From an uncultured Lachnospiraceae bacterium (GTDB lineage: Bacteria; Bacillota; Clostridia; Lachnospirales; Lachnospiraceae), in NCBI GenBank assembly GCA_947385425.1, contig CANDKY010000001.1, forward strand, positions 62,001-126,000: 64,000 nucleotides of DNA, read 5' to 3'. This document shows positions 45,395 through 54,780 of the stretch, piece by piece. The position numbers were made by a program, and so were the translations under genes. Position 1 is the first letter of the stretch. Each line of letters begins with the position of its first letter. Under the pieces are notes generated by a model, which saw nothing but the letters and a program-made list of their open reading frames with translations, made no database searches and was not told the origin of the DNA.

Positions 45395-45865
45395 ATGGAA
45401 GGAAATGTAAGATTCAGGAGAGAGGCTTTGGATCTGAATGATTATAACAGGCCGTACGAATGCCCGGAGTGCGGGGGCCTGATGATTTTCAGGGGATGCG
45501 GGGAATATTCCTGTGAAAAGTGCGGATATATAGGTTATGACGACTATGGGAAAGCACGTAATTATATCGAAAAGAACCCTGGCGCCACATCGGCGGATAT
45601 TACAACGAATACCGGCGTCAGCCAGAAAGCGATACGGCAGATGTTAAAAGAATCGCGCCTGGAGGTTGCCCAGGATTCCAAAGTATTGATGCGGTGCGAG
45701 GTGTGCGGTGCGGAGATCCGCAGCGGCGCATTATGCCCGACCTGTGAGGTCGCATATCATCGGAAACTGGAGGATAAACAGCGCGCGGCGCATAATATGG
45801 TGGCAGGCTACGGGAATGAAAAGGAGACGAACCAGAAGGGAGAAAAGCGGTTCAGCCGTGGATGA
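45395..45865 (+). CDS. Zinc-ribbon / HTH protein (TIGR03826/YvyF-like)
   Basis: 156 residues. Two zinc-ribbon cysteine sets are seen: YECPECGG...YSCEKCGY near residues 22-47 and RCEVCGAEIRSGALCPTCE near 101-119. Between them is a helix-turn-helix-like stretch (NPGATSADITTNTGVSQKAI). This order resembles flagellar-operon proteins of the YvyF/TIGR03826 type, although there are no flagellar genes here. Upstream site AAGGAGGGG. Likely a small regulator or adaptor; function uncertain. Confidence 0.7.
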   Translation: MEGNVRFRREALDLNDYNRPYECPECGGLMIFRGCGEYSCEKCGYIGYDDYGKARNYIEKNPGATSADITTNTGVSQKAIRQMLKESRLEVAQDSKVLMRCEVCGAEIRSGALCPTCEVAYHRKLEDKQRAAHNMVAGYGNEKETNQKGEKRFSRG

Positions 45866-45883
45866 GCAGAGAGGAAGTATAGG

Positions 45884-47470
45884 ATGAGAAAGACAAGGGA
45901 AAGAAAAATACCGATTATATTGTCAGGACTGGCGGCGGCAATGTTTTTAGCTTTTGCGGCGCCTTCCGTGAGCAGGGCCTATGTGCAGGCTTCGGGGATT
46001 GTCACCGCGGATGCCGCCAAGGTCAGGAAAGAACCTTCCACACAGAGCGATTCCATGTCAAGCCTGTTGAAAGGGACGATGGTAACGGTAATTGACGAGA
46101 CAAAGGACAGTGCCGGGTCATTATGGTATAAAGTAAGCTATGAGAACAGCACCGGGTATATCCGGTCGGATCTGATGCTGAAAGCAACGACGGCAGAGGG
46201 CGGCCAGACGGCAGCTTCGGGTACAGGCAAGACAAATAGCGGGACGCAGGCGGTCACAATGACGACAACGACGGGAACAAGCAGTGCGGCGACTGCGGCT
46301 TCAAAACCGGCGGCAACCCAGGTAACGACCATTGCTGAGACAAAAGCTTATGTGAATTATAAAAGCGCCAGGGTACGCCAGGGTGCGTCCACACAGCATG
46401 AAATTGTAGGTTCGGCAGCGGAAAATACGCCTGTGGTGATTACCGGGGAAGCGAAGGGGACGGACGGAAGGAAATGGTATCAGGTAAGGTATACAAACCA
46501 GAACGGCCGTGAAGTAGTAGGGTTTATCCGGGCGGATCTGGTTACGGTAGGCGATCCGCCGGCGGCCGCGGCACCGGCAGCGCCCGCAGAGACTCCCGAG
46601 GAAGCACCTGCGGAGACACCGGCGGAAACTCCGGCGGAAACTCCGGCGGATCAGCCGGAGGGCGGCGAAGGGGCTGCAGAGGGCGGCGAAGGGACAGACG
46701 GAGGGGAAGGCGGAGGCGGGGAGCAGCCGGCTCCCGAACCGGAACCGGCTCCCGAACAGACGGCCCGTCCGGATTATGAAATGGTGTACCAGGCAAACAG
46801 TGAAGGCGTGGAAGAGTGGTTCCTCCTTGATAATATCAATAATACACAGCAGTCGCTGGAAAACCTGCGTATGTGGGCCGACACGGGGGAGCGGCTGACG
46901 CAGGAAGCCGAGAAACAGGGCTCTGTCCAGAAGATTATCATTATTGTGCTGGCAGCATTGTCGGCGATACTGGCCGTAACGGTAGCCATCCTTTTATTTA
47001 AGTTAAAAGATGTGTATGATGACGACGAGTATGACGATGATGAGGATGAGGATGACGACGAGGAGGAAGAGGACGAAGAGGAAGACGACGATGACGAGGA
47101 GGATGAGGAAGAAGAGGAAGAAATAAAACGGGTAGTCCGCAGGAAACGCCCGGTGCAGGAAAAATCGGAGAGGATGGAAAAGGCAGAAAGGGCAGGGAGG
47201 ACGCAGAGGCAGGAAAAACCGGAGAGGGCGGAGCGGCCGCAAAGGCAGGAGGCAGCCCCGGCGCCCAGGCCGGCGGCGAAAGCAAGGCCGGTAGTTGAGA
47301 AGGAGCGCAGGCCCATACCGGTGAGAAAAGCAGAGTATGAGCCGGAAGAAGAGACAGAGTCCAGGCAGCCGGCGGCGCAGAAACCCCAGCAGAAGAGAAA
47401 GCCAAAGAATTTTCTGATCGAAGACGATGAATTTGAATTTGAATTCCTGAATATGGACGATAAGAAATAG
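45884..47470 (+). CDS. Two-SH3-domain membrane protein with acidic tail
   Basis: 528 residues. Signal-like N-terminus (IPIILSGLAAAMFLAFAAP), bacterial SH3 domain 1 at about 28-100 (TADAAKVRKEPSTQSDSMSS), a Thr/Ala linker, SH3 domain 2 at about 160-220 (VNYKSARVRQGASTQHEIVG), a Pro/Glu/Gly-rich spacer with PAETPAETPAETP, a transmembrane helix at about 350-372, then a cytoplasmic part: an Asp/Glu run (about 379-414) and a long Arg/Glu/Pro-rich tail ending EFEFLNMDD. SH3b domains usually bind cell-wall peptides, so a wall-sensing anchor is plausible. Confidence 0.8.
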   Translation: MRKTRERKIPIILSGLAAAMFLAFAAPSVSRAYVQASGIVTADAAKVRKEPSTQSDSMSSLLKGTMVTVIDETKDSAGSLWYKVSYENSTGYIRSDLMLKATTAEGGQTAASGTGKTNSGTQAVTMTTTTGTSSAATAASKPAATQVTTIAETKAYVNYKSARVRQGASTQHEIVGSAAENTPVVITGEAKGTDGRKWYQVRYTNQNGREVVGFIRADLVTVGDPPAAAAPAAPAETPEEAPAETPAETPAETPADQPEGGEGAAEGGEGTDGGEGGGGEQPAPEPEPAPEQTARPDYEMVYQANSEGVEEWFLLDNINNTQQSLENLRMWADTGERLTQEAEKQGSVQKIIIIVLAALSAILAVTVAILLFKLKDVYDDDEYDDDEDEDDDEEEEDEEEDDDDEEDEEEEEEIKRVVRRKRPVQEKSERMEKAERAGRTQRQEKPERAERPQRQEAAPAPRPAAKARPVVEKERRPIPVRKAEYEPEEETESRQPAAQKPQQKRKPKNFLIEDDEFEFEFLNMDDKK

Positions 47471-47478
47471 GGCAGGGA

Positions 47479-47510
47479 AGAGGGCGGGCTTTCCCCGCTC
47501 TTTTGCTTTT
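47479..47510 (+). terminator. Probable terminator after SH3 protein
   Basis: AAGAGGGCGGG-CTTTC-CCCGCTCTT forms a GC-rich stem with a small bulge, followed by TTGCTTTT. It directly precedes the two-hairpin repeat. Confidence 0.6.
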
Positions 47511-47598
47511 ATGCACACGGGCACCCAAAGGAAAAATGTCAGCAAGAGCTGACGGGTGCCCGGCGCGCGGGTAGGGGAAGATGGCTCTTCCCTACTCG
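47511..47598 (+). repeat. Two-hairpin intergenic element, copy 1 (before GntR gene)
   Basis: ATGCACACGGGCACCC opens the element. Stem 1 pairs CGGGCACCC (47518-47526) with GGGTGCCCG (47554-47562) and encloses an inner stem GTCAGC/GCTGAC (47538-47543 with 47548-47553). Stem 2 pairs 47568-47581 with 47586-47598 (one bulge). A second copy with the same start, the AAGAGCTGACGGGTG core and a second hairpin is at 62304-62384. Both lie 20-28 bases before a start codon. Structured RNA or mobile repeat. Confidence 0.7.
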
Positions 47599-47617
47599 AT
47601 TGCACAGGGGTATAAAA

Positions 47618-47995
47618 ATGATAATAGAGATTGATTTTAACAGTGAGGAAGCATTATATTTGCAGTTGAGGAACCAGATTATCCTGGGGATTGCCACATC
47701 AAGGATCCGGGAGGGGGATGAACTTCCAAGTGTCAGGCAGTTGGCGGAGGATATCGGTATAAACATGCATACGGTGAATAAAGCATATACGGTACTGAAG
47801 CAGGAAGGGTTTGTGAAAGTGGACAGGCGCAGGGGAGCTGTGGTTTCCATTGATGCCGACCGTATGGAGGCCATAGAGGAACTGCGCGGAAATTTAAGGG
47901 TGATTCTCGCCAAAGGAATATGTAAGAATATTTCCAAAGAAGAGGTGCATGCTCTTATAGATGAAATATATGAAGATTATGGAGGTCTGGATTGA
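47618..47995 (+). CDS. GntR-family regulator (YtrA subfamily)
   Basis: 125 residues from ATG 47618 (AGGGG eight bases upstream); a TTG at 47600 falls in the repeat. The winged helix occupies about 10-75 (LYLQLRNQIILGIATSRI, DELPSVRQLAEDIGINMHTV, KAYTVLKQEGF), followed only by a short helical tail, as in YtrA-type repressors that sense no large ligand. One-base overlap (TGATG) with clpC, so it is likely co-transcribed with, and perhaps controls, that gene. Confidence 0.9.
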   Translation: MIIEIDFNSEEALYLQLRNQIILGIATSRIREGDELPSVRQLAEDIGINMHTVNKAYTVLKQEGFVKVDRRRGAVVSIDADRMEAIEELRGNLRVILAKGICKNISKEEVHALIDEIYEDYGGLD

Positions 47996-50442
47996 TGCAG
48001 TCACAGTTTACGGATAAGGCAAAGAAAGCGCTGCAGTTGGCGGAGAAGACCGCGGCGAGCCTCCGTCAGGGATATGTGGGGACAGAGCATATACTGGCAG
48101 GGCTTTTGAAAGAGGGGACCGGGGTGGCGGCGAAAGTGTTGGCGGCCAACGGCTTGGATGAAATGCAGCTTTTGGACATGATTAAGGATCTGATTACTCC
48201 GGATAAAGGGATTCTGGCAAAGGACAGGGACGGCTATTCCCCCCGCGCGATGAAAATTTTAGAGGAAGCGTACAGGCAGACAGAGCGGTTCCATGCGGTG
48301 AAAACCGGGACGGAGCATATCCTGCTGGCCCTTATCAAAGAGGGGGAGAATGTGGCTGTGCGGCTGATGAATACCCTTGGGGTATCCGCGCAGAAGGTTT
48401 ATGTGGATACGCTGGTTGCCATGGGGGAGGACAGCGCGTTATACAAGGAGGATCTGGCAAAGAAACAGGGCGGCAGGAGAAAGGGCGGCGCATCGGTGCT
48501 GGAGCAGTACAGCAGGGATCTCACCGCATTGGCAAAGACCGGGGGGCTGGATCCGGTCATCGGGCGGGAGGACGAGATTGGCAGGGTGATCCAGATACTG
48601 AGCCGGAGGACGAAAAACAATCCGTGTCTGATCGGGGAGCCGGGTGTCGGCAAAACAGCCGTAGTGGAAGGGCTGGCGCTGCGTATCGTATCGGGGGAAG
48701 TCCCGTTTACGGTGCAGAATAAGAGGGTGCTTACACTGGATCTGTCCGGGATGGTGGCGGGCAGCAAGTACCGCGGGGAATTTGAAGAGAGGATCAAGAA
48801 GGTAATCCGGGAAGTGATCGAGGATGGCAATGTGATTCTCTTTTTGGATGAAATGCATACGTTAATTGGCGCCGGGGGCGCGGAAGGGGCCATTGACGCC
48901 TCCAATATCTTAAAACCGTCCCTGGCAAGGGGGGAAATCCAGTTGATCGGCGCCACTACCATAACGGAATACCGCAAATATGTGGAGAGGGACGCGGCTT
49001 TGGAGAGGCGGTTCCAGCCGGTAAATGTGGAAGAACCCACAGAGGAGGAGGCGGTCCGGATTTTAAAAGGGGTTGCGGGCAGGTATGAGGACCATCATCA
49101 GGTGACGATAGAAGATTCGGCCATAGAGGCGGCGGTGAAGCTTTCCGCCCGGTATATCAATGACAGGAACTTGCCGGACAAAGCCATTGATTTAATTGAT
49201 GAGGCGGCTTCGGCTTTGCGCCTTAAGACAATGCGCATGCCGGATAAAATGAAGGAACTGGCGGAGCAGATTGCGAAAATGGATGTGCAGATCGAACGTT
49301 CCATCCGTATGGAGGCTTTCAGCCAGGCCGGGGAAATCAAACATAACCAGGATGAGTTAATAAAGAAATATGACCGGATGAAGCTGCGTTTTGACCGCGC
49401 GCAGGAAGAGAGGAAGTATGTGGTCGGGGAAAATGAAATTGCGGAAGTCGTGGCAATGTGGACGAAGATACCGGTAAAGAAGCTGGCGGAGAAGGAGAGC
49501 GAGCGCCTGTTAAAGCTGGAATCCATTTTGCATAAACGGGTGATCGGGCAGGAGGAGGCGGTGACTGCGGTGGCGAAAGCGATGCGCAGGGGGCGCGTCG
49601 GGCTGCAGGATCCGAACCGCCCGATTGGTTCCTTCCTTTTCCTGGGGCCTACCGGGGTGGGCAAGACCGAGCTGAGCAAGGCATTGGCGGAAGCAATGTT
49701 CGGATCGGAAAATGCTTTGATCCGGGTGGATATGTCGGAATATATGGAAGGGCATTCGGTTTCCAAAATGATCGGTTCCCCTCCGGGATATGTAGGGTTT
49801 GACGAAGGCGGGCAGTTAAGCGAGAAGGTAAGGCGCAACCCTTACTCTGTCGTATTGTTTGACGAAGTGGAAAAAGCGCATCCCGATGTGTTCAATATAT
49901 TGCTGCAGGTTTTGGACGACGGGCATATTACGGATTCCAAGGGACGGAAAGTGAACTTTAAGAATACGATCCTGATTATGACCTCCAATGCGGGGGCGCA
50001 GAGGATTATTGACCCGAAAAACCTGGGTTTTTCCACCCAGACAGATGAAAAAAAGGACTATGATAAAATGAAGTCGGGGGTCATGGAGGAAGTGAAACGG
50101 CTGTTTAAGCCGGAATTTATCAACCGCATTGACGAGATTATGGTTTTCCACCCTCTGGGAAAGGACGAGATGAAGCAGATTATCACGCTGCTGTCTAAGA
50201 GCCTGACAGACCGCTGCAGGGAGCAGATGAATATCAGCCTGACAATGACGCCGGCGCTCAAGGAATACATTATAGAGAACTACACGGATTTAAAGATGGG
50301 GGCAAGGCCGTTAAAACGGGCAGTGCAGACTGTCGTGGAAGACGCACTGGCGGAGGAAATCCTTTCAGGCAGGATCAAGGCCGGGGATAACGTGAGCGTG
50401 GGCGTGAAGGAGAAGAAAGTGGTTTTTCATGTGAAGGAGTGA
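47995..50442 (+). CDS. clpC: ClpC-type AAA+ unfoldase
   Basis: 815 residues from ATG 47995 (GGAGG nine bases upstream). Two N-terminal Clp repeats (FTDKAKKALQLAEKTA, then TPDKG... AMKILEEAYRQTE), first ATPase module with GEPGVGKT near residue 213, a middle helical region, and second ATPase module with GPTGVGKTELSKALAEAMFG near 551 and a Clp D2-small domain. Works with ClpP in protein quality control. Unusually, no ctsR, mcsA or mcsB precede it; a GntR regulator is there instead. Confidence 0.95.
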   Translation: MQSQFTDKAKKALQLAEKTAASLRQGYVGTEHILAGLLKEGTGVAAKVLAANGLDEMQLLDMIKDLITPDKGILAKDRDGYSPRAMKILEEAYRQTERFHAVKTGTEHILLALIKEGENVAVRLMNTLGVSAQKVYVDTLVAMGEDSALYKEDLAKKQGGRRKGGASVLEQYSRDLTALAKTGGLDPVIGREDEIGRVIQILSRRTKNNPCLIGEPGVGKTAVVEGLALRIVSGEVPFTVQNKRVLTLDLSGMVAGSKYRGEFEERIKKVIREVIEDGNVILFLDEMHTLIGAGGAEGAIDASNILKPSLARGEIQLIGATTITEYRKYVERDAALERRFQPVNVEEPTEEEAVRILKGVAGRYEDHHQVTIEDSAIEAAVKLSARYINDRNLPDKAIDLIDEAASALRLKTMRMPDKMKELAEQIAKMDVQIERSIRMEAFSQAGEIKHNQDELIKKYDRMKLRFDRAQEERKYVVGENEIAEVVAMWTKIPVKKLAEKESERLLKLESILHKRVIGQEEAVTAVAKAMRRGRVGLQDPNRPIGSFLFLGPTGVGKTELSKALAEAMFGSENALIRVDMSEYMEGHSVSKMIGSPPGYVGFDEGGQLSEKVRRNPYSVVLFDEVEKAHPDVFNILLQVLDDGHITDSKGRKVNFKNTILIMTSNAGAQRIIDPKNLGFSTQTDEKKDYDKMKSGVMEEVKRLFKPEFINRIDEIMVFHPLGKDEMKQIITLLSKSLTDRCREQMNISLTMTPALKEYIIENYTDLKMGARPLKRAVQTVVEDALAEEILSGRIKAGDNVSVGVKEKKVVFHVKE

Positions 50443-50563
50443 GGAATGCGTTTCATATGAAAAAATGGAAAAAATGGAATTGAAAAGTTATGGAATTTTC
50501 TAGTGGATTTCAGCGGGAAAATATATTATACTTATGATATGGCACATGTGTGCAGACGCAGTC

Positions 50564-50595
50564 AGGGACTGTATGCAGGTTTTTTTACAGTTCCT
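50564..50595. repeat. Small AGGGACTGTA/TACAGTTCCT hairpin
   Basis: Inverted repeat (50564-50573 with 50586-50595, one G-T) in the gap between clpC and the next gene, sharing the AGGAACTGT end of the dispersed repeat family. T-rich loop. Confidence 0.5.
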
Positions 50596-50624
50596 ATAAG
50601 GAAGATACTTAGGAGGGTAATGGT

Positions 50625-51035
50625 ATGGCAGCGGTGGAAGGACTACTCCGTGCGGAAGACGGGGGCGCAATCAGCTTTGGGAACCATAAACTGAATGAGA
50701 AAGCGAAGCTGGAGGACTTTGAGTTTGGCGGCGATCTGTATAAGGTGAAGACTTATAAGAAGATGACCAAACTGGAGAAGAACGGGATGTTTGTGTATGA
50801 GTCGGTACCGGGTACCAGTGTGAATGATTTTAAGGAGGTGCCGGAGGGTATCAGTTTCCGTGTGGAAGGTGATGAGGATGCCCAGATTACGGTAGGGCTT
50901 CAGGATGAAACGGAATATGAAGTATTTATAAACGGGGAAAGCATCGGCAAAATGAAGACAAATCTGGGCGGGAAATTGAATCTGAGCGTGGAATTGGCTG
51001 AAACACGGGAAGCGGAAGTGAAGGTTGCAATGTAG
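50625..51035 (+). CDS. Small conserved clostridial protein, function unknown
   Basis: 136 residues behind AGGAGGG (50611-50617). Almost all beta: ISFGNHKLNEKAKLEDFEFGG is followed by KVKTYKKMTKLEKNG and ESVPGTSV, then a second beta half with EYEVFINGESIGKMKTNLGGK. Similar proteins are common in Lachnospiraceae and carry the automatic name endosialidase, which has no visible basis here: there is no glycosidase motif and no signal peptide. It looks like two small beta domains. Real function unknown. Confidence 0.75.
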   Translation: MAAVEGLLRAEDGGAISFGNHKLNEKAKLEDFEFGGDLYKVKTYKKMTKLEKNGMFVYESVPGTSVNDFKEVPEGISFRVEGDEDAQITVGLQDETEYEVFINGESIGKMKTNLGGKLNLSVELAETREAEVKVAM

Positions 51036-51129
51036 CGGTGAGGAATATGCACAGCCGCATGAAGGGAATTGTTGCTTTGCGGCGTGCGGCTGGCGCAACT
51101 GCACGGCAAATCTTTTGCCGCGCAGTATA

Positions 51130-51193
51130 AGGAACTGTGCAAAAATAAATTTACCATCTTGCTTGTTGATAAATTTATTTCTGCACTGTTCCT
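51130..51193. repeat. 64-bp AGGAACTGT-ended hairpin
   Basis: Arms at about 51130-51153 and 51170-51193 are near-perfect inverted repeats (about 22 bp), opening AGGAACTGTGCAAAAATAAA and closing in TGCACTGTTCCT. MITE-like size and ends; it sits between the small conserved gene and radA. Confidence 0.7.
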
Positions 51194-51265
51194 AACTGGG
51201 ACGGAATCAGGAAACGGGACGGCCATCGGAAGGGTGGAAGTCCCGTTTCCCGTGGAGGGAGAAGG

Positions 51266-52660
51266 ATGGCGAAAGGGAAAAACGCCACTGTTTTTTTCTG
51301 CCAGGAATGCGGGTATGAGTCAGCCAAATGGCTGGGGCAGTGCCCGGGCTGCAAAGCATGGAATACTCTGGTGGAAGAGAAAGTAAATACGGCGGCAAAG
51401 GGGATGGGCGGTTCCCTGAAAGCAGGGGCGGCAGGGAAGGTGTTAAAAAGGGCGGAGCCTTCCAGGCTCTCGGAGGTTTCGCTTGGCAGGGAAGAGAGAA
51501 TCAGTACCGGGATGGAGGAATTAAACCGTGTCCTTGGCGGGGGGATTGTCCAGGGTTCCCTGACCCTGGTGGGGGGCGACCCGGGGATCGGGAAGTCTAC
51601 GCTGCTTTTGCAGGTCTGCCAGAGGCTGGCAGGTGCGGGGCATAAGGTTTTGTATATATCGGGGGAGGAGTCATTAAAGCAGATTAAGATACGGGCGAAC
51701 CGTATCGGGGAGATTAATGACAATTTCCTGCTGCTTTGTGAAACGGATTTGGGCGTCGTGGAGGAAGCGATAAGGCGCATCGTGCCCGGCGCTGTGGTCA
51801 TAGATTCCATACAGACCATGTACAGTGAGGAAGTGGCGTCCGCGCCCGGGAGCGTGTCGCAGGTGAGGGAGGCTACCAATGTTTTCCTGCAGTTGGCCAA
51901 GGGGCTGAATGTGCCTGTTTTCCTTGTGGGGCATGTGACAAAGGAGGGGATGGTGGCCGGGCCGCGGGTGCTGGAGCATATGGTGGATACGGTGCTTTAT
52001 TTTGAAGGGGAGAGGCATGCTTCCTACCGGATTCTCCGGGGGGTGAAGAACCGTTTCGGCTCTACCAATGAAATCGGTGTCTTTGAAATGAAGGAGGAGG
52101 GGCTGGCGGAAGTGAAGAACCCTTCCGAATTTATGCTGGATGGCAGGCCGGAGAATGCCAGCGGTTCCGTGGTGTCCTGTTCCATGGAAGGGACGAGGCC
52201 GGTGCTGCTGGAAATACAGGCATTGGTCTGCGGCAGTAATTTCGGGATTCCGCGCAGGCAGGCGATCGGTACGGACTTTAACAGGCTTAATTTGCTGATG
52301 GCCGTGCTGGAAAAGCGGCTTGGCCTGCAGTTGTCAGGCTGCGATGCTTATGTAAACCTGGCCGGGGGGATTAAAATTACGGAGCCTGCCATTGACCTGG
52401 GGATTGTTTTTGCCATTGTGTCCAGCTTCAAGAACCGGGCAGTGGACGGCGGGACGATCGTTTTCGGCGAGGTAGGCTTAAGCGGGGAGGTGCGTTCGGT
52501 GAGCATGGCCAGGCAGCGTGTGGCGGAAGCGAGGAAACTGGGGTTTACGACATGTATCCTGCCGGCGGTCTGTGTGGAAAAGGGAAATGCGATGGAGGGG
52601 ATCACCGGGATGAAGATCATAGGGGTGAAATCAGTGGCGGATGCCATAGATTATATATAA
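51266..52660 (+). CDS. radA: DNA repair protein RadA
   Basis: 464 residues, standard length. Zinc finger with C12, C15, C26 and C29; Walker A GGDPGIGKST near residue 103; the RadA-specific KNRFG motif near 260 (VKNRFGSTNEIG); and the C-terminal Lon-protease-like domain (GCDAYVNLAGG, VFGEVGLSGEVRSV). It is a RecA-like branch-migration helicase. Start at ATG 51266 behind GGAGGGAGAAGG. Confidence 0.96.
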   Translation: MAKGKNATVFFCQECGYESAKWLGQCPGCKAWNTLVEEKVNTAAKGMGGSLKAGAAGKVLKRAEPSRLSEVSLGREERISTGMEELNRVLGGGIVQGSLTLVGGDPGIGKSTLLLQVCQRLAGAGHKVLYISGEESLKQIKIRANRIGEINDNFLLLCETDLGVVEEAIRRIVPGAVVIDSIQTMYSEEVASAPGSVSQVREATNVFLQLAKGLNVPVFLVGHVTKEGMVAGPRVLEHMVDTVLYFEGERHASYRILRGVKNRFGSTNEIGVFEMKEEGLAEVKNPSEFMLDGRPENASGSVVSCSMEGTRPVLLEIQALVCGSNFGIPRRQAIGTDFNRLNLLMAVLEKRLGLQLSGCDAYVNLAGGIKITEPAIDLGIVFAIVSSFKNRAVDGGTIVFGEVGLSGEVRSVSMARQRVAEARKLGFTTCILPAVCVEKGNAMEGITGMKIIGVKSVADAIDYI

Positions 52661-52672
52661 ATGGAGATTTTT

Positions 52673-54544
52673 ATGAGAAAATTATTGGTATATTTAAGGG
52701 ATTATAAGAAAGAATCGGTGCTGGCGCCGCTTTTTAAGATGCTGGAGGCTTCCTTTGAACTGCTGGTGCCCCTTGTTATGGCGCAGATTATCGATACGGG
52801 TATTGCACAGCGGGATAAGGGGATTATTTTCCGGATGGGAGGGCTGATGATTGCCCTTGGGCTGATCGGCCTGGTCTGTTCCATCACGGCCCAGTATTTC
52901 GCGGCCAAGGCGGCAGTGGGATTTTCCACAGGGTTAAAACATGCGTTGTTCGGGCACATCCAGAAATTGTCTTTTACGGAAATGGACACCATCGGTACTT
53001 CTACGCTGATTACGCGGATGACCAGTGATGTGAACCAGGTACAGTCGGGGGTAAATCTGGTGCTGCGCCTGTTTCTGCGCTCGCCGTTTATTGTGTTCGG
53101 CGCTATGGTAATGGCGTTTACGATAGACGTAAAGGCGGCTCTCGTGTTTGTGGTGACGATACCGCTGCTGTGTATTGTCGTGTTCGGGATTATGCTGATC
53201 AGCATGCCGTTGTATAAGAAGGTCCAGGCAGGGCTGGACAGGATTCTCGGGATCACGAGGGAGAATCTGACGGGTGTCCGGGTGGTGCGTGCCTTTAATA
53301 AGGAAGAGACGGAAATTTCCCGTTTTAAAGAGGGCAATGAGTCGCTGACCAGGATGCAGATGTTTGTCGGGAAAATATCGGCGCTGATGAACCCGGTGAC
53401 TTATGTTATTATCAACGGCGCGGTGATTGCGCTTATCTGGGCAGGGGCGCTGCAGGTGGATGCCGGGTATATTTCGCAGGGCGAGGTTGTGGCATTGGTA
53501 AATTATATGTCGCAGATCCTGGTGGAGTTAATCAAGCTGGCGAACCTGATTATCACTGTGACGAAAGCATTTGCCTGTGCAAATCGTATAGAAGCGGTGT
53601 TTGAGACACAGTCCAGCCTGGTATCGCCGGAGCGGGAAGGAATTGCGGGCGCGGTTTTGCCGGAGCGGGAAGGAACTGCGGGTTCGGAATCGCCCTTGCA
53701 GGACGGTAGGGGGATAATCGGGCAGGGCGGCGGAAATGCAGGTTCACGGGCGGCAGGGAACGGACATGGGCATGCGGAAGATATTCCTGTGCCGGAGGTC
53801 GGAAGGGCTGCGGCGGTTTGTTTCGAGCATGTGGGCCTTACTTATAAAAATGCGGGCGCCGAATCGCTGACGGATATTCATTTCCGGGCGGAAAGGGGGC
53901 AGACTATCGGGATCATAGGAGGTACGGGTTCCGGTAAATCCTCTGTAGTAAACATGATTCCGCGCTTCTACGATGCCACGAAGGGCAGGGTGCTTGTAAA
54001 CGGTGTGGATGTCAGGGATTATCCGCTGGAAGAGCTGCGGGGCAAAATCGGTATGGTTATGCAGAAAGCGGTTTTGTTTAAAGGGACTATCCGGGAAAAC
54101 CTGCTGTGGGGGAAAGAGGATGCCACGGAGGAGGAGATGTGGCAGGCATTGGAAATATCCCAGTCGAAGGAGTTTGTGGAGACGAAAGAGGGGAAACTGG
54201 ATGCAAAAGTGGCGCAGGCAGGCAAGAACTTATCGGGCGGCCAAAGACAGCGCCTGACCATTGCAAGGGCTCTGATCCGTAAGCCGGAGATACTGATATT
54301 GGACGACAGCGCGTCGGCTTTGGACTTTGCCACGGATGCGAAACTGCGCAAGGCCATCCGTGAGATGGACGGGGCGCCCACTGTGTTTATTGTATCCCAG
54401 AGGGCGTCATCCATCCGGTATGCGGATACGATCCTTGTGCTGGACGATGGGGAAATTGTCGGAATGGGGAACCATGATCAGTTGATGGAAAGCTGTGAAA
54501 TATATAGGGAAATCTATGACTCCCAGTTTAAGAAATCAAGTTAA
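52673..54544 (+). CDS. ABC exporter half-transporter, degenerate ATP site
   Basis: 623 residues from ATG 52673 (GGAG seven bases upstream). Six-helix ABC type-1 membrane domain (about 1-310), then a nucleotide-binding domain with Walker A GGTGSGKSS, signature LSGGQRQR, but Walker B followed by Asp (LILDDSASALD) and Gln in the H-loop (IVSQRASS). These are the marks of the non-hydrolysing site partner in heterodimeric exporters. The linker between the domains is enlarged (about 317-375) and includes a duplicated SPEREG/LPEREG repeat. Partner: the gene at 54781. Confidence 0.92.
   Translation: MRKLLVYLRDYKKESVLAPLFKMLEASFELLVPLVMAQIIDTGIAQRDKGIIFRMGGLMIALGLIGLVCSITAQYFAAKAAVGFSTGLKHALFGHIQKLSFTEMDTIGTSTLITRMTSDVNQVQSGVNLVLRLFLRSPFIVFGAMVMAFTIDVKAALVFVVTIPLLCIVVFGIMLISMPLYKKVQAGLDRILGITRENLTGVRVVRAFNKEETEISRFKEGNESLTRMQMFVGKISALMNPVTYVIINGAVIALIWAGALQVDAGYISQGEVVALVNYMSQILVELIKLANLIITVTKAFACANRIEAVFETQSSLVSPEREGIAGAVLPEREGTAGSESPLQDGRGIIGQGGGNAGSRAAGNGHGHAEDIPVPEVGRAAAVCFEHVGLTYKNAGAESLTDIHFRAERGQTIGIIGGTGSGKSSVVNMIPRFYDATKGRVLVNGVDVRDYPLEELRGKIGMVMQKAVLFKGTIRENLLWGKEDATEEEMWQALEISQSKEFVETKEGKLDAKVAQAGKNLSGGQRQRLTIARALIRKPEILILDDSASALDFATDAKLRKAIREMDGAPTVFIVSQRASSIRYADTILVLDDGEIVGMGNHDQLMESCEIYREIYDSQFKKSS
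53620..53690 (+). repeat. In-frame 33-bp duplication in exporter linker
   Basis: Two copies of a unit containing CCGGAGCGGGAAGGAAYTGC, one after the other, encode PEREGIAGAVL and PEREGTAGSES in the region between membrane and ATPase domains. Confidence 0.65.
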
Positions 54545-54780
54545 AGTGTTTGGGGATTGCTTTTCCCGGTATGCAGGATATTAGCGGGACAGTTCCTTAC
54601 AGTATGCGGGAACGTATTTGGGCACGCGCCCGGGGATAGGTTCCAACGTATCGGGAAACTATACCAGCGGTAAATTTGGCCATACGTCCGGGGACAGATT
54701 GCCGCCGGCGGGCGGAGTATGTTTTGTGGCGTGCGCAGGAAAATGGGAATGCGGATAATGGGAAAGGAGGAACATATATT

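Noticed and set aside
46774..47605. Minus-strand frames with long serine runs opposite the SH3 protein
   Set aside because: Poly-Ser arises from reading the Asp/Glu codon run on the other strand; no start signals.
49098..49838. 246-residue minus-strand frame inside clpC
   Set aside because: Shadow of the conserved clpC coding sequence in GC-rich DNA.
50625..51035. Endosialidase name for the small beta protein
   Set aside because: No sialidase fold motif, no Asp boxes and far too short; the name in databases appears to be a propagated label.
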